Source: Methanomicrobiaceae archaeon
Lineage (GTDB): Archaea; Halobacteriota; Methanomicrobia; Methanomicrobiales; Methanomicrobiaceae
DNA: 63,926 nucleotides
Assembly: GCA_016926855.1 (NCBI GenBank)
Contig: JAFGNT010000025.1
Coordinates: forward strand, 1 to 63,926
Direction of reading: 5' to 3'
Position 1 is the stretch's first letter. Each line of letters opens with the position of its first letter. The translations under genes and the position numbers were made by a program. Positions 44,160-52,671 of the stretch are shown here, piece after piece. A model generated the notes under the pieces. That model was not told where the DNA came from, made no database searches, and saw only the letters and a list, made by a program, of their open reading frames with translations.

Positions 44160-45341
44160 TCACTCAAACAGTGGTTCTACTCCCTCTTCGTCGTCAAACA
44201 TGCTTGACCGACGTTCCTTCGACCTGAGGACATCTTCTTTGGTTTCCTTGGCGATTTCGAGGAGTTCGCGGATCCGGGGTGCGTCACCGATTGATGCGAG
44301 GACGACCACAGCTGCCACTTTGGAACTCTCGAGCGGATAATCACCGCCACGGACTTCAACGCCGGCAATATTCTCTTCAACCCAGCTCTTGGATTTTTCG
44401 ACACCCTTCCGGTCCATCTCATCGGCCGGGCCTGCGATGAGTACGAGTGCCCGTTCGGCAGTCGTGTAATCGCAGGGGAGCGTGAGGCGTCCGAGCATTG
44501 CCCGGCGGACAAGGGCGATAATCTTTGCGGATTTGTCCTCGCCCATCAGCACCTCTTCCGCCCCTTCCTTCTTCTTGAGGGAATCTTTCAGGCCACTGAA
44601 AAGTCCTTTCTTCTGCCTGACGCGGGGATTGACAACCTCGCTGATCGCATACCCGATCGACGTGATCCCTCCTCCCCGGAGGGTGTTGATGATCTCGCTC
44701 GAGTCAACGACCATCTCGCCGACACCGGTTTTTCCGACTTCCCCCGCACGGAACAGTACACCGAAACGCCGGACGATTTCGTCGTTTAAGCGCTGGTAGG
44801 CACTTCTGACGCTTTCCCCCTCATTTTTCCATGCACTGTTGTCAAAAATAAAGACGTTATCGGACTCGTTTACAAGAGTGCCGAGGCTCCTCGCGGCATT
44901 ATAGGAATAGAGCCGGCCTTCTTCGGGAGCGGGGATAATGCCGAGGGAATAGACCGGTTCGCGGTAAATCCGTTTGAGATGGCGTGCAAGCACAGGTGAC
45001 CCGCCGGATCCCGTTCCCCCACCGAGCCCCGCTACGATCACGAACGCATCGACGTCATGGGTACCCCGGGTGTCGATCGCATTGATGACGCTGTCAATCT
45101 CATCTGCGGTGATTTTCGCACCCGTCACGTTATCGGTGCCCACCCCGTGCCCTTTTACCACGGTCTGCCCGATAAGGATACGGTCTTTCAGTTCGATATT
45201 CTTCAGTCCCATCAGATCAGTTCGTGCAGTATTAACCGCTATACCCCGGAAATTATTGGTCCCTCCTTTTTTATCCTGTTCTATAAACATATCGACTATT
45301 TTGCCGCCAGCCTGGCCGAATCCGATGAAAAAGACTCTCAC
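44160..45341 (-). CDS. CetZ-type tubulin/FtsZ family GTPase
   Basis: Protein of 393 residues from GTG 45341 (RVFFIGFGQAGGKIVDMFIE), the usual family start; a TTG five codons upstream exists. Tubulin signature GLGGGTGSGG near residue 103, NTARTDL near 38 and the T7-like TTLPCDYTTAERALVLIAG segment near 305 are present. The C-terminal 70 residues carry acidic stretches. CetZ proteins are archaeal cytoskeletal GTPases involved in cell shape and surface organisation rather than division. The gene overlaps the downstream coiled-coil membrane protein. Whether a dedicated FtsZ exists elsewhere is unknown here. Confidence 0.9.
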   Translation of the reverse strand: MRVFFIGFGQAGGKIVDMFIEQDKKGGTNNFRGIAVNTARTDLMGLKNIELKDRILIGQTVVKGHGVGTDNVTGAKITADEIDSVINAIDTRGTHDVDAFVIVAGLGGGTGSGGSPVLARHLKRIYREPVYSLGIIPAPEEGRLYSYNAARSLGTLVNESDNVFIFDNSAWKNEGESVRSAYQRLNDEIVRRFGVLFRAGEVGKTGVGEMVVDSSEIINTLRGGGITSIGYAISEVVNPRVRQKKGLFSGLKDSLKKKEGAEEVLMGEDKSAKIIALVRRAMLGRLTLPCDYTTAERALVLIAGPADEMDRKGVEKSKSWVEENIAGVEVRGGDYPLESSKVAAVVVLASIGDAPRIRELLEIAKETKEDVLRSKERRSSMFDDEEGVEPLFE

Positions 45342-45454
45342 TACAACACCATCCAACTGGAATGAAGAAGATACCTGATCTCCTAGATATTAAAACATTT
45401 TATCCCCGTAAGTTCAAAAACTTTCTTATGCGCCTAATTTGATTAATATTAAGA

Positions 45455-46684
45455 ATGAATATCTGCGTTATCGGCGGAGGGCTTACAGGTCTTGCAGCTG
45501 CGTACCGGCTCCGGGACGAAGGAACGATCGACCTGTATGAAAAGGACGCAGTGCTCGGCGGGTGCCTGTCGTCCTACGGTTCCGGCGAAACTCGCATCGA
45601 GCGATTCTACCACCATTGCTTCTCGGGAGACCGGATGCTCCTCTCCCTCATCGAGGACCTCGGGCTGACGGGAAGACTCGAATGGCGTACCGCATCTACC
45701 GGGTACTATGCCGGAGGCATCCTGTTCCCGCTTACCACACCTGCAGATATCCTCAGGTACCCGCACCTCGGACTGCTGGACACGGCACGCCTTGCCCTTC
45801 TCACCCTCCGGTCGCGATCCTTTAATCCCGAGGCCCTTGACGCGGTGACAGCGAAGGATTTTATCACCGGACAGCTTGGCACCCGCGTGTACACATCCTT
45901 TTTCGAACCCCTGCTCAGGAGCAAGTTCGGGGACATGGCAGAATCGGTTTCCGCCGCGTGGCTCGTTTCGCGCATTGCTATCCGGTCGGATCGCGGAGCG
46001 GCGGGAGAGAGGCTCGGGTACCTGAACGGGGGGTTTTACCACCTTATCGACGGACTTGAGCAGAGCATCACCGCCACCGGGTGCACGATCATGACCGGCA
46101 CGCCCGCGACATCGCTCTCCCGGGCGGAACACGGGTGGGAGGTGAACGGTAAGCCGTACGATGCCGTCATCTCCACCATTGCCCCCCACGAGCTTGCCCG
46201 GATTGGCGGGCCCCGGCTTCCCGCCATACCCTATCAGGGAGCCGCCTGCATGACGCTCGCACTCGACCGGGATGTATGCGGGGGCATCTACTGGATCAAC
46301 ATGAAAGACGATGCACCCTATGGCGCGGTGATCGGGCATACCAATTTTATCCCGCGGGAGCGGTACGGGGAGCACCTGGTCTATCTCGCATCGTACTTCC
46401 GGGATCGTCTTCCGGAGGATGCCGGGGAGCGGATGCTTGCAGACTTCTGCGAGCGGTTTTCCGTTGATCCGGGCGAGATCCGCTGGCACCATCTGGGGGT
46501 GGAGCCCGCAGCGGGACCGGTCTATACGACGGGGTACCGGCATCTCATTCCCGGATATGCACAGGACGGGCTGTTTCTCGCGGGAATGTTTTCATGGCCG
46601 AATTACCCGGAACGGAGCATGGAAGGCGCCGTTCGGGCCGGCACGGATGTGGCGGCTCTCATAAACGGGGTGCGTTTTCGGTGA
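45455..46684 (+). CDS. FAD-dependent oxidoreductase of a glycan operon
   Basis: Protein of 409 residues. The dinucleotide-binding loop VIGGGLTGLAAAYRLRDEG lies at residues 5-23, with FYHHCFSGDRMLLSLIEDLG near 52 and LAGMFSWPNYPERSMEGAVR at the C-terminus. It resembles UDP-galactopyranose-mutase/protoporphyrinogen-oxidase-like amine-oxidoreductase proteins that occur beside glycosyltransferases and may modify a lipid or sugar carrier. A TATA-like element near 45420 and a short leader precede the ATG. The stop overlaps the next GTG start (GTGA), the first link of a four-gene operon. Confidence 0.85.
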   Translation: MNICVIGGGLTGLAAAYRLRDEGTIDLYEKDAVLGGCLSSYGSGETRIERFYHHCFSGDRMLLSLIEDLGLTGRLEWRTASTGYYAGGILFPLTTPADILRYPHLGLLDTARLALLTLRSRSFNPEALDAVTAKDFITGQLGTRVYTSFFEPLLRSKFGDMAESVSAAWLVSRIAIRSDRGAAGERLGYLNGGFYHLIDGLEQSITATGCTIMTGTPATSLSRAEHGWEVNGKPYDAVISTIAPHELARIGGPRLPAIPYQGAACMTLALDRDVCGGIYWINMKDDAPYGAVIGHTNFIPRERYGEHLVYLASYFRDRLPEDAGERMLADFCERFSVDPGEIRWHHLGVEPAAGPVYTTGYRHLIPGYAQDGLFLAGMFSWPNYPERSMEGAVRAGTDVAALINGVRFR

Positions 46685-47397
46685 CCGGAACAGAGGTGAG
46701 TGCCGTCATCCCGGTCTTTAACGACCGAAAAGCCCTTCTCCATGCCATTCCGGCATCAATAGAAGCCATCGGCGCGATAACGGAAAGATTCGAGCTGATT
46801 ATAGCAGAGGACGGGAGTACGGACGGGAGCGCGGATGTCGTCAGGGAGTGGGAAACCCGTGACTCCCGTGTCCGGCTGATGCATGCCGATGAACGGCTTG
46901 GCCGCGGTAAAGCGCTTGAACGGGCATTTACGGCTGCAAAAGGAGATATCGTCTGTTACTACGACGTCGATCTCGCAACGGGAATGGAGCATCTGCCCGC
47001 GCTTATCGATGCCATCCGCAACGGATATGATATCGCCACCGGGTCACGGCTCATGCCGGGAAGTGATGCCGTCCGGACGCCGTCGCGGAGCATTGCAAGC
47101 AGGGGATACAACCTGCTGGTCCGGCTTATCCTGAAAAGCCGGATACACGACCACCAGTGCGGATTCAAGGCGTTCTCCCGTTCCCGTCTGCTCTCTCTCC
47201 TGCCCGCCGTACGGGCGCCGCACTGGTTCTGGGACACCGAGGTGCTGGTGCGTGCCCAGCGCAAAGGTTTCCGCGTTCTGGAAATCCCGGTGGTCTGGCG
47301 GCCGGGGATGAACACAACCGTCCGCAAAAACGACGTCGTCCTGATGGGATCCGACATTATCCGTCTCTGGTGGCAGCTGCATGTGGAGAAAAATTAG
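46681..47397 (+). CDS. GT2 polyprenyl-phosphate glycosyltransferase
   Basis: Protein of 238 residues from GTG 46681, which overlaps the previous stop by four bases. GT-A motifs: VSAVIPVFNDRKALLHAIPA, IIAEDGSTDGSADVV near residue 42, YYDVDLATGMEHLPALIDAI near 95, ATGSRLMPGS near 118 and HDHQCGFKAFSRSRLLSLL near 153. It is shorter than the GT2 at 3591 and lacks membrane helices, like DPM1-type synthases. It is expected to load a sugar onto polyprenyl phosphate, matching the flanking membrane genes. Sugar unknown. Confidence 0.9.
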   Translation: MTGTEVSAVIPVFNDRKALLHAIPASIEAIGAITERFELIIAEDGSTDGSADVVREWETRDSRVRLMHADERLGRGKALERAFTAAKGDIVCYYDVDLATGMEHLPALIDAIRNGYDIATGSRLMPGSDAVRTPSRSIASRGYNLLVRLILKSRIHDHQCGFKAFSRSRLLSLLPAVRAPHWFWDTEVLVRAQRKGFRVLEIPVVWRPGMNTTVRKNDVVLMGSDIIRLWWQLHVEKN

Positions 47398-48352
47398 CGC
47401 CGTCGTCATCCCGACAGTGCTTGCTGTCGCGATCATCGCCTACATGCTTGTCAGGGTCTGGGACGATCTTGTCGTCGCGGTCTCCCACGCAAGCCCGCTT
47501 GCTCTCCTTGCCGCCGTGCTCCTCTGCACGCTCGCATGGTGGCTCCGGGGGGGGCGGTACCAGTACATCCTGCAGGGCCTTTCTGTACCGGTCGGGGTCT
47601 CCTTTGCGACTGCGTGCATCTTCATCTCGCAGACGGCAAATCTCATCGTCCCGGCGCGGCTCGGGGATCTCGTCCGGATGGTAATCCTCAGACACGAAAA
47701 AAGCGCCACGTATTCGGAGGGGCTCTCGTCGCTTCTTATCGAACGAATCTTTGATGTCGTTATCATCGCCGCTCTCGGTGCGGTCACGCTCCCCTTTGTC
47801 CTCAACGTGCCGGACTGGTTCATAACGGTCATCGCTGTCCCGATCGTGGGGGGTGTGGTCTTCGTCCTTATCCTCGCCACCACCGGAAAAATACGAAGCG
47901 ATCACCGGGTGATCAGGATGCTGCTCACGATGCTCGACCAGGTGCGGGAGGCGTCTCTGTCATACGGTGCCCTCACCGTTCTCTCGCTCTCGTCGCTCGT
48001 CATCTGGCTGGTGGACGTTGCAGTCTGCGCCGTCGTCGCCGTGATGTTCCAGGAGCCGATCCCGTTCCCGGTCATCGTGCTCGCCATCGTCATCGGCAAC
48101 CTCGTCAAAGCGGTCCCCCTGACACCCGGCGGTGTCGGCACCTACGAGCTCTCCCTTGCGCTGACATTCGAGCTTGCCGGCGTCGCCCCGGCCGTTGCAA
48201 CCCTCATCGCGGTCATCGACCACCTCATCAAGAATCTGGTCACGCTTGCCGGGGGAGTCATCTCCCTCTATGCCTTCGGGGACTGGGCGGTCGAGATCAC
48301 CCGGTCGGTACTTGCCCGGAAATTTAACACGGAGGAGCTCATTGAGCTTTGA
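47381..48352 (+). CDS. AglD-like / UPF0104 membrane protein
   Basis: Protein of 323 residues with seven to eight membrane helices. Motifs: WWLRGGRYQYILQGLSVPVG near residue 50, ATACIFISQTANLIVPARLG near 76, SSLLIERIFDVVIIAALGAV near 115 and KAVPLTPGGVGTYELSLALT near 244. This pattern is the lysylphosphatidylglycerol-synthase-like TM family (UPF0104), found fused to or next to GT2 enzymes such as AglD; it may be a sugar-lipid carrier or flippase partner. It overlaps the GT2 end by 17 bases and the next gene by 11 bases. Confidence 0.85.
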   Translation: MWRKISAVVIPTVLAVAIIAYMLVRVWDDLVVAVSHASPLALLAAVLLCTLAWWLRGGRYQYILQGLSVPVGVSFATACIFISQTANLIVPARLGDLVRMVILRHEKSATYSEGLSSLLIERIFDVVIIAALGAVTLPFVLNVPDWFITVIAVPIVGGVVFVLILATTGKIRSDHRVIRMLLTMLDQVREASLSYGALTVLSLSSLVIWLVDVAVCAVVAVMFQEPIPFPVIVLAIVIGNLVKAVPLTPGGVGTYELSLALTFELAGVAPAVATLIAVIDHLIKNLVTLAGGVISLYAFGDWAVEITRSVLARKFNTEELIEL

Positions 48353-50381
48353 ACAGGCGGCCGCCGTCATCATCTGGCTCATCGTGCTCAAACTCCTGCA
48401 GGCAGGGCTGTGGCCGCTTCTCGAGAAGACATTCCGGGAGAGAGCTGCTGCCGTCGCCTGGCCCGTCTCCCTGCTTCTCTTTACGATTGGTACATGGTAC
48501 TTCGCCCTTATCGGCATCCCGCTCTCCGCCGCACTGCTGCCGTTTTGTGCATGTGTCCTGTACGCCGGTGCCCGCGGCTGGTACCGGCGGGACCGGATGT
48601 GCCGTGCGCTTCGCTGGGACGGCGCGTTTCTTCTGGGATTTCTGTTCATGCTCGAAATCAGGTTTTTCAACCCGAGCATCTCCTTTGCCGAGAAATTCAT
48701 GGACCATGCATTCCTCGCATCCATCATGCGCACCCCCGTCGTGGCCCCGGCCGATCCCTGGTTTGCCGGGGGAGTGCTCGACATGTATTACTACTTAGGC
48801 CACTGGATGGCCGGGGCGATAGGCGTTGTCACCGGCATTCCCTCACCCGTCGTCTTCAACCTTATCCTTCCCACGGTCTTCGGCATGGCAGTCGTTGCCC
48901 TGTACGCCACCGGCGACCTCCTGCTTTCGCGGTTCCGGTGGCTTCCGGCCTTGGTCCTCGTCATCCCGAACCCCATGTTTCTCTTCCTGATCCTCACGGG
49001 TAATGGCGCACCCGCCGTCATGTGGGGGAGCACACGGGTAATCGAAGCAACGATCACCGAGTTTCCCCTCTTCTCGTTTCTCTGGGGAGATCCCCATGCC
49101 CATGTCATCTCGCTTTTTAACCAGGCGCTCTTCATCTTCCTCCTTGTTTTCGCGTATGAACGCTGGGGGGATCTCGCCCGCAGATCCCGCGGAGTACTCT
49201 GCATCTGCGCGGCACTCTCCCTCGGATCGATGCCGCTCTTCAACACCTGGGACGTCCTCGTGTACGCACCCGTCACGCTCCTTGCCGGCTGGCTGATCCT
49301 GAGGCGGTACGGGGCCGCTTCCGACGGATGGATGTTTGCAGCCGGGGTGCCTCCGCTCGCGATCGCCTGTTACCTTCCCTCCTACCTGATGCTGCAGCAG
49401 AGCAGTATCAGCGGTATCGGCGTTGTGCCCGTTCCCTCCGATCCCGTGGCTTTTCTTATGGTAAACGGCATTTTTGTCGGGTATTTCCTTATCACCTCCA
49501 CCCACGGGATATTCAGGCGCCCCATCCTGCTGGCTCCGGCAGTGGTGCTCTCGATTGGCGGCTACGCGGCGGCGGCAATTACTGCCGTGCCGTTTTTCTG
49601 CCTGCTTGCAAAAAAGCCGGAAAAACCGGCGGAACTCCTTGCGACAGGGGGCCTTGCGATTCTCATCATGACCGAACTTGTGTATCTTGCCGATAACATG
49701 GGCCCCGCATACCTCCGGATGAACACGGTATTCAAGTTCTCACTCGTCGCCTGGATGCTGCTCGGGACAGGGACACTGCTCTCTCTTGCGGAATGGCTCG
49801 CCCAATCCCCCCTGAGAGCCCGCATCCCCCGGCATGCGGGGCGGGGCGCACTCGCCCTGCTTGTTGTTGCGATCGTCATCGTGCCGGCGGTTCTGCCCGA
49901 TCTCGCATACGGACACGGCAGCCGGACCCTTGACGGGTTCGCATGGCTTGATACGGCCCACCCGGGCGATGCATCCGCAATACGCTACCTCCGGTCGCTG
50001 CCGCCGGGCACGACACTCGTCGAGGCCGTTGGTGACGACTATACGTACTCCTCACGAATCTCGTCTGCGACCGGCATCCCCACCATTCTCGGCATGCCGT
50101 TTCACGAGCAGATGTGGCGGGGCGACGACGCGGATGTCGCGCGGCGTATCACCGACGTGAAAACCCTGTACGAGCACCCCGGGCAGACCGTGTCCCTGAT
50201 GCGCACCTACGGCGCGGACCTGCTCTACGTGGGCGAGCAGGAGCGTGAGACGTATTCGGTTCAGATTCCCGTCGATACGCTCGAACGTGTCTATGATAAA
50301 GAGGGCGTGTGTATCTACCGCATTCCGGCGGAAACAGCACCTGATTCGTCCGACGCACTGCCGGACGGAAAAGACGCGTAA
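48342..50381 (+). CDS. DUF2298 multi-TM membrane protein
   Basis: Protein of 679 residues from TTG 48342 (SFEQAAAVIIWLIVLKLLQA), with GGAGG six bases upstream. More than a dozen membrane helices are visible. DUF2298 motifs: RFFNPSISFAEKFMDHAFLA near residue 105, MYYYLGHWMAGAIGVVTGIP near 150, FLWGDPHAHVISLFNQALFI near 245 and LADNMGPAYLRMNTVFKFSL near 450. These are believed to be GT-C-like enzymes acting on lipid-linked sugars on the outside. An upstream ATG at 48174 would run through the preceding gene in another frame. It is the last gene of the operon with the flavoprotein, GT2 and AglD-like genes. Confidence 0.87.
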   Translation: MSFEQAAAVIIWLIVLKLLQAGLWPLLEKTFRERAAAVAWPVSLLLFTIGTWYFALIGIPLSAALLPFCACVLYAGARGWYRRDRMCRALRWDGAFLLGFLFMLEIRFFNPSISFAEKFMDHAFLASIMRTPVVAPADPWFAGGVLDMYYYLGHWMAGAIGVVTGIPSPVVFNLILPTVFGMAVVALYATGDLLLSRFRWLPALVLVIPNPMFLFLILTGNGAPAVMWGSTRVIEATITEFPLFSFLWGDPHAHVISLFNQALFIFLLVFAYERWGDLARRSRGVLCICAALSLGSMPLFNTWDVLVYAPVTLLAGWLILRRYGAASDGWMFAAGVPPLAIACYLPSYLMLQQSSISGIGVVPVPSDPVAFLMVNGIFVGYFLITSTHGIFRRPILLAPAVVLSIGGYAAAAITAVPFFCLLAKKPEKPAELLATGGLAILIMTELVYLADNMGPAYLRMNTVFKFSLVAWMLLGTGTLLSLAEWLAQSPLRARIPRHAGRGALALLVVAIVIVPAVLPDLAYGHGSRTLDGFAWLDTAHPGDASAIRYLRSLPPGTTLVEAVGDDYTYSSRISSATGIPTILGMPFHEQMWRGDDADVARRITDVKTLYEHPGQTVSLMRTYGADLLYVGEQERETYSVQIPVDTLERVYDKEGVCIYRIPAETAPDSSDALPDGKDA

Positions 50382-50423
50382 CAAACCTTTATCCGTCCCC
50401 CTGTTAAAATAATATGGCTACAT

Positions 50424-50480
50424 CAATCACTGACTGATGAGTGATGAGGGAGACTACGCTACTCCTGAATGAGGTGAGTT
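50424..50480 (+). promoter_or_regulatory. Box C/D-like leader RNA upstream of rpl7ae
   Basis: The leader contains ATCACTGACTGATGAGTGAT (50426-50445), a hairpin with 6-bp arms whose loop carries CTGA and TGATGA. A second GTGATGA (50441-50447) and CTGA (50464-50467) enclose GGGAG paired with CTC. These match box C and box D sequences that form the kink-turn bound by L7Ae. TTTATC at about 50389 is a possible TATA box. Autogenous control by L7Ae is a likely use. Confidence 0.6.
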
Positions 50481-50849
50481 ATGGCTAAAATATACGTAAA
50501 ATTTGACGTACCTGATGAGATCCAGAATAAAGCACTGGAAGCACTCGAAATCGCCAGAGACACAGGAAAAGTAAAGAAAGGGGCAAACGAGGCCACAAAG
50601 GCCATCGAACGCGGCGTTGCCCAGCTCGTGCTTATCGGCGCAGACGTAGAGCCGGAAGAGATTGTGATGCACCTTCCGCCGCTCTGCGATGAAAAACAGA
50701 GCTCGTATATTTTCATTACCAAGCAAAACGACATCGGCGCAGCAAGCGGCCTCGAAGTCGGTTCCGCCGCTGCCGCCATCGTGAAGCCCGGCAAGGCAAA
50801 GGAGCTCGTCGACGAGATTATCGGCCAGCTTGCCGAACTGAGGACGTGA
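50481..50849 (+). CDS. rpl7ae: Ribosomal protein L7Ae
   Basis: Protein of 122 residues, typical for archaeal L7Ae: [20 protein letters not shown] near residue 40, [20 protein letters not shown] near 70 and [17 protein letters not shown] at the end. It binds kink-turns in 23S rRNA, box C/D and H/ACA guide RNAs and RNase P RNA. A ribosome-binding site (GAGGTGAG) precedes the ATG. The leader carries box C/D-like motifs. It is the first gene of the L7Ae-S28e-L24e-Ndk operon. Confidence 0.97.
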   Translation: MAKIYVKFDVPDEIQNKALEALEIARDTGKVKKGANEATKAIERGVAQLVLIGADVEPEEIVMHLPPLCDEKQSSYIFITKQNDIGAASGLEVGSAAAAIVKPGKAKELVDEIIGQLAELRT

Positions 50850-50856
50850 GGTTCCC

Positions 50857-51063
50857 ATGGCAGACGGAACGCCCGCAGAAGTCATCGAGGTCATCGGCAG
50901 CACCGGCATGCACGGCGAAGCCATGCAGGTGAAATGCCGCATCCTTGAGGGCAACAACAAGGGAAGGATCATCACCAGGAACACCGTGGGTCCCATCCGC
51001 GAGGGTGACGTCCTGATGCTGCTCGAAACCGAGCGCGAGGCGAAGAAACTCTCGAGAAGGTGA
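50857..51063 (+). CDS. rps28e: Ribosomal protein S28e
   Basis: Protein of 68 residues: [20 protein letters not shown], then [20 protein letters not shown] and [10 protein letters not shown], the normal archaeal S28e. It binds the 30S platform. It starts seven bases after the L7Ae stop with GAGGTT upstream. Confidence 0.97.
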   Translation: MADGTPAEVIEVIGSTGMHGEAMQVKCRILEGNNKGRIITRNTVGPIREGDVLMLLETEREAKKLSRR

Positions 51064-51068
51064 AGATT

Positions 51069-51260
51069 ATGGTCGAAACCTACAAATGCAGTTTCTGCGG
51101 AGACCAGATCGAACCCGGCACGGGGAAGATGTATGTCAAAAAGGACGGCAGCACATTCTATTTCTGTTCGTCCAAATGCCAGAACAACTTCCGTCTCCGC
51201 AGGGTACCCAGAAAGGTACTCTGGACCGAGGCCGGGAGAAAAGCCCGCGGCAAGGAGTAA
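51069..51260 (+). CDS. rpl24e: Ribosomal protein L24e
   Basis: Protein of 63 residues from ATG 51069, with GTG 51060 as a less likely start. The zinc-finger cysteines are [16 protein letters not shown] and [18 protein letters not shown]. It begins a few bases after the S28e stop and is followed by ndk, the widespread archaeal arrangement. Confidence 0.97.
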   Translation: MVETYKCSFCGDQIEPGTGKMYVKKDGSTFYFCSSKCQNNFRLRRVPRKVLWTEAGRKARGKE

Positions 51261-51267
51261 TCCGGCG

Positions 51268-51717
51268 ATGGATCGCACCTTCCTGATGGTGAAGCCCGAC
51301 GGAGTTCAGCGGAGCCTTGTCGGCGACATCATCGCCCGTTTTGAGAAAAAAGGCCTGAAAATGGTCGCAGGCAGGTTCGAGCGCCTCCCTGAAGAGCGCG
51401 TGATGCAGCACTACGCCGAACACGTGGCAAAACCGTTCTTCCCGGGACTCAAGGCCTATATCATGAGCGGGCCCTGCTTCCTCATGGTCTGGGAGGGAAA
51501 GGATGTTGTCGCTATCACCCGCGCGATGATCGGAGCCACGAATCCCCGTGAAGCGGCGCCGGGCACCATCCGGGGTGACTTCGCACTCGAGATCGGGATG
51601 AACGTGATCCACGGCTCCGACTCGGACGCGACCGCGGAGCGCGAGATCGCAATTCATTTCCAGCCCGATGAACTGGCGGAGTACCGCCGCATCGACGAAC
51701 CCTTCCTGTACGAATAA
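51268..51717 (+). CDS. ndk: Nucleoside diphosphate kinase
   Basis: Protein of 149 residues from ATG 51268. Conserved residues: [54 protein letters not shown] and the active-site His in [16 protein letters not shown]. The enzyme transfers the gamma-phosphate between nucleotides via phosphohistidine. It is the last gene of the ribosomal operon; eight bases separate it from the L24e stop. In many archaea infB follows ndk, but here the next gene is an unrelated membrane protein. Confidence 0.97.
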   Translation: MDRTFLMVKPDGVQRSLVGDIIARFEKKGLKMVAGRFERLPEERVMQHYAEHVAKPFFPGLKAYIMSGPCFLMVWEGKDVVAITRAMIGATNPREAAPGTIRGDFALEIGMNVIHGSDSDATAEREIAIHFQPDELAEYRRIDEPFLYE

Positions 51718-51821
51718 CGCCACAGAGGAGGGGCCGTCAAAAAACCCTTCCGCTCTGGAAAAACCTTATTTTTAGAATTCCACCGCAAACAATTATGTGG
51801 CGGCAGGTGCACACTTGAGTA

Positions 51822-52475
51822 ATGGACGGGGACATCCTCTCCTTTGCGCTGCTGAGCCTCTCATCGCTCCTCATCATCGTCAATCCCCTGGCCGCAACGA
51901 TGGTGTACGTCACCCTTACGGACGGGATGGACCGTGCCACCAAACGCGACGTGGCGAAGGTCTCGTGCCAGGTGGCATGTGTCATCCTCGTCGCCTTCGC
52001 ACTTGCGGGAAGCTATATTCTCCAGCTCTTCGGGATTACGCTTGATGCGTTTCAGATCGCAGGCGGGGTGCTCCTGTTCGGGATCGGTATCGAGATGGTG
52101 AATGCCCGGACGTCCCGGACAAAAATGACCGCTACGGAGAAATACGAATCCATTGACGCGGAAACCGTCTCGGTCATGCCGCTCGCCATCCCGATGATCT
52201 CGGGTCCGGGATCCATTACCACCGCCGTCGTCTTGTCGAACCAGGCGGGTCAGAATAATGTGTTTTTAATCGCCGTCGTCATCGGCGCAATCGCCGTAAG
52301 CATTTGTGCCACCTATGTTCTCCTGATACATGCCGACTCCGTAACGAGCCGGATCGGCCAGCGGGAGTTCCGGGTGATAAACCGGGTGATGGGAATACTC
52401 CTCATCGCCATCGCCGTGCAGTTTGTCATCAACGGCATCTCGGCCGCGTTTCCCATTCTTTCCGGGGGGGTATAA
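51822..52475 (+). CDS. MarC family integral membrane protein
   Basis: Protein of 217 residues with six predicted helices. MarC-type features: SLLIIVNPLAATMVYVTLTD near residue 16, QIAGGVLLFGIGIEMVNARTS near 78, and IPMISGPGSITTAVVLSNQA near 124. The family was misnamed for multiple antibiotic resistance; its transport function is not established. A TATA-like ACCTTATTTTTAG around 51762 could drive it with a leader of about 35 bases. A small membrane protein follows one base after its stop. Confidence 0.9.
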   Translation: MDGDILSFALLSLSSLLIIVNPLAATMVYVTLTDGMDRATKRDVAKVSCQVACVILVAFALAGSYILQLFGITLDAFQIAGGVLLFGIGIEMVNARTSRTKMTATEKYESIDAETVSVMPLAIPMISGPGSITTAVVLSNQAGQNNVFLIAVVIGAIAVSICATYVLLIHADSVTSRIGQREFRVINRVMGILLIAIAVQFVINGISAAFPILSGGV

Positions 52476-52476
52476 T

Positions 52477-52668
52477 ATGTCAGAAGTAAAAACGCGATTT
52501 CTCTCAGGGGAACTGCTCACCTCACTCAGTCTGATCGTGAGCGGGTGTGTCATAGCACTACTGATCATCGGAATAACCATCCCGTATGCACACGGGATCC
52601 TTGTCGCAATGGCGGCACTCGTGGTCGTGGGTGTTGCCATGATGATCTGGTACGGTAAGGCGGAGTGA
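52477..52668 (+). CDS. Small two-TM membrane protein
   Basis: Protein of 63 residues with two helices (about 15-35 and 39-58) linked by PYAHG. It starts one base after the MarC stop and is followed four bases later by the nitrilase gene, so all three are co-transcribed. No family recognised. Confidence 0.65.
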   Translation: MSEVKTRFLSGELLTSLSLIVSGCVIALLIIGITIPYAHGILVAMAALVVVGVAMMIWYGKAE

Positions 52669-52671
52669 ATC

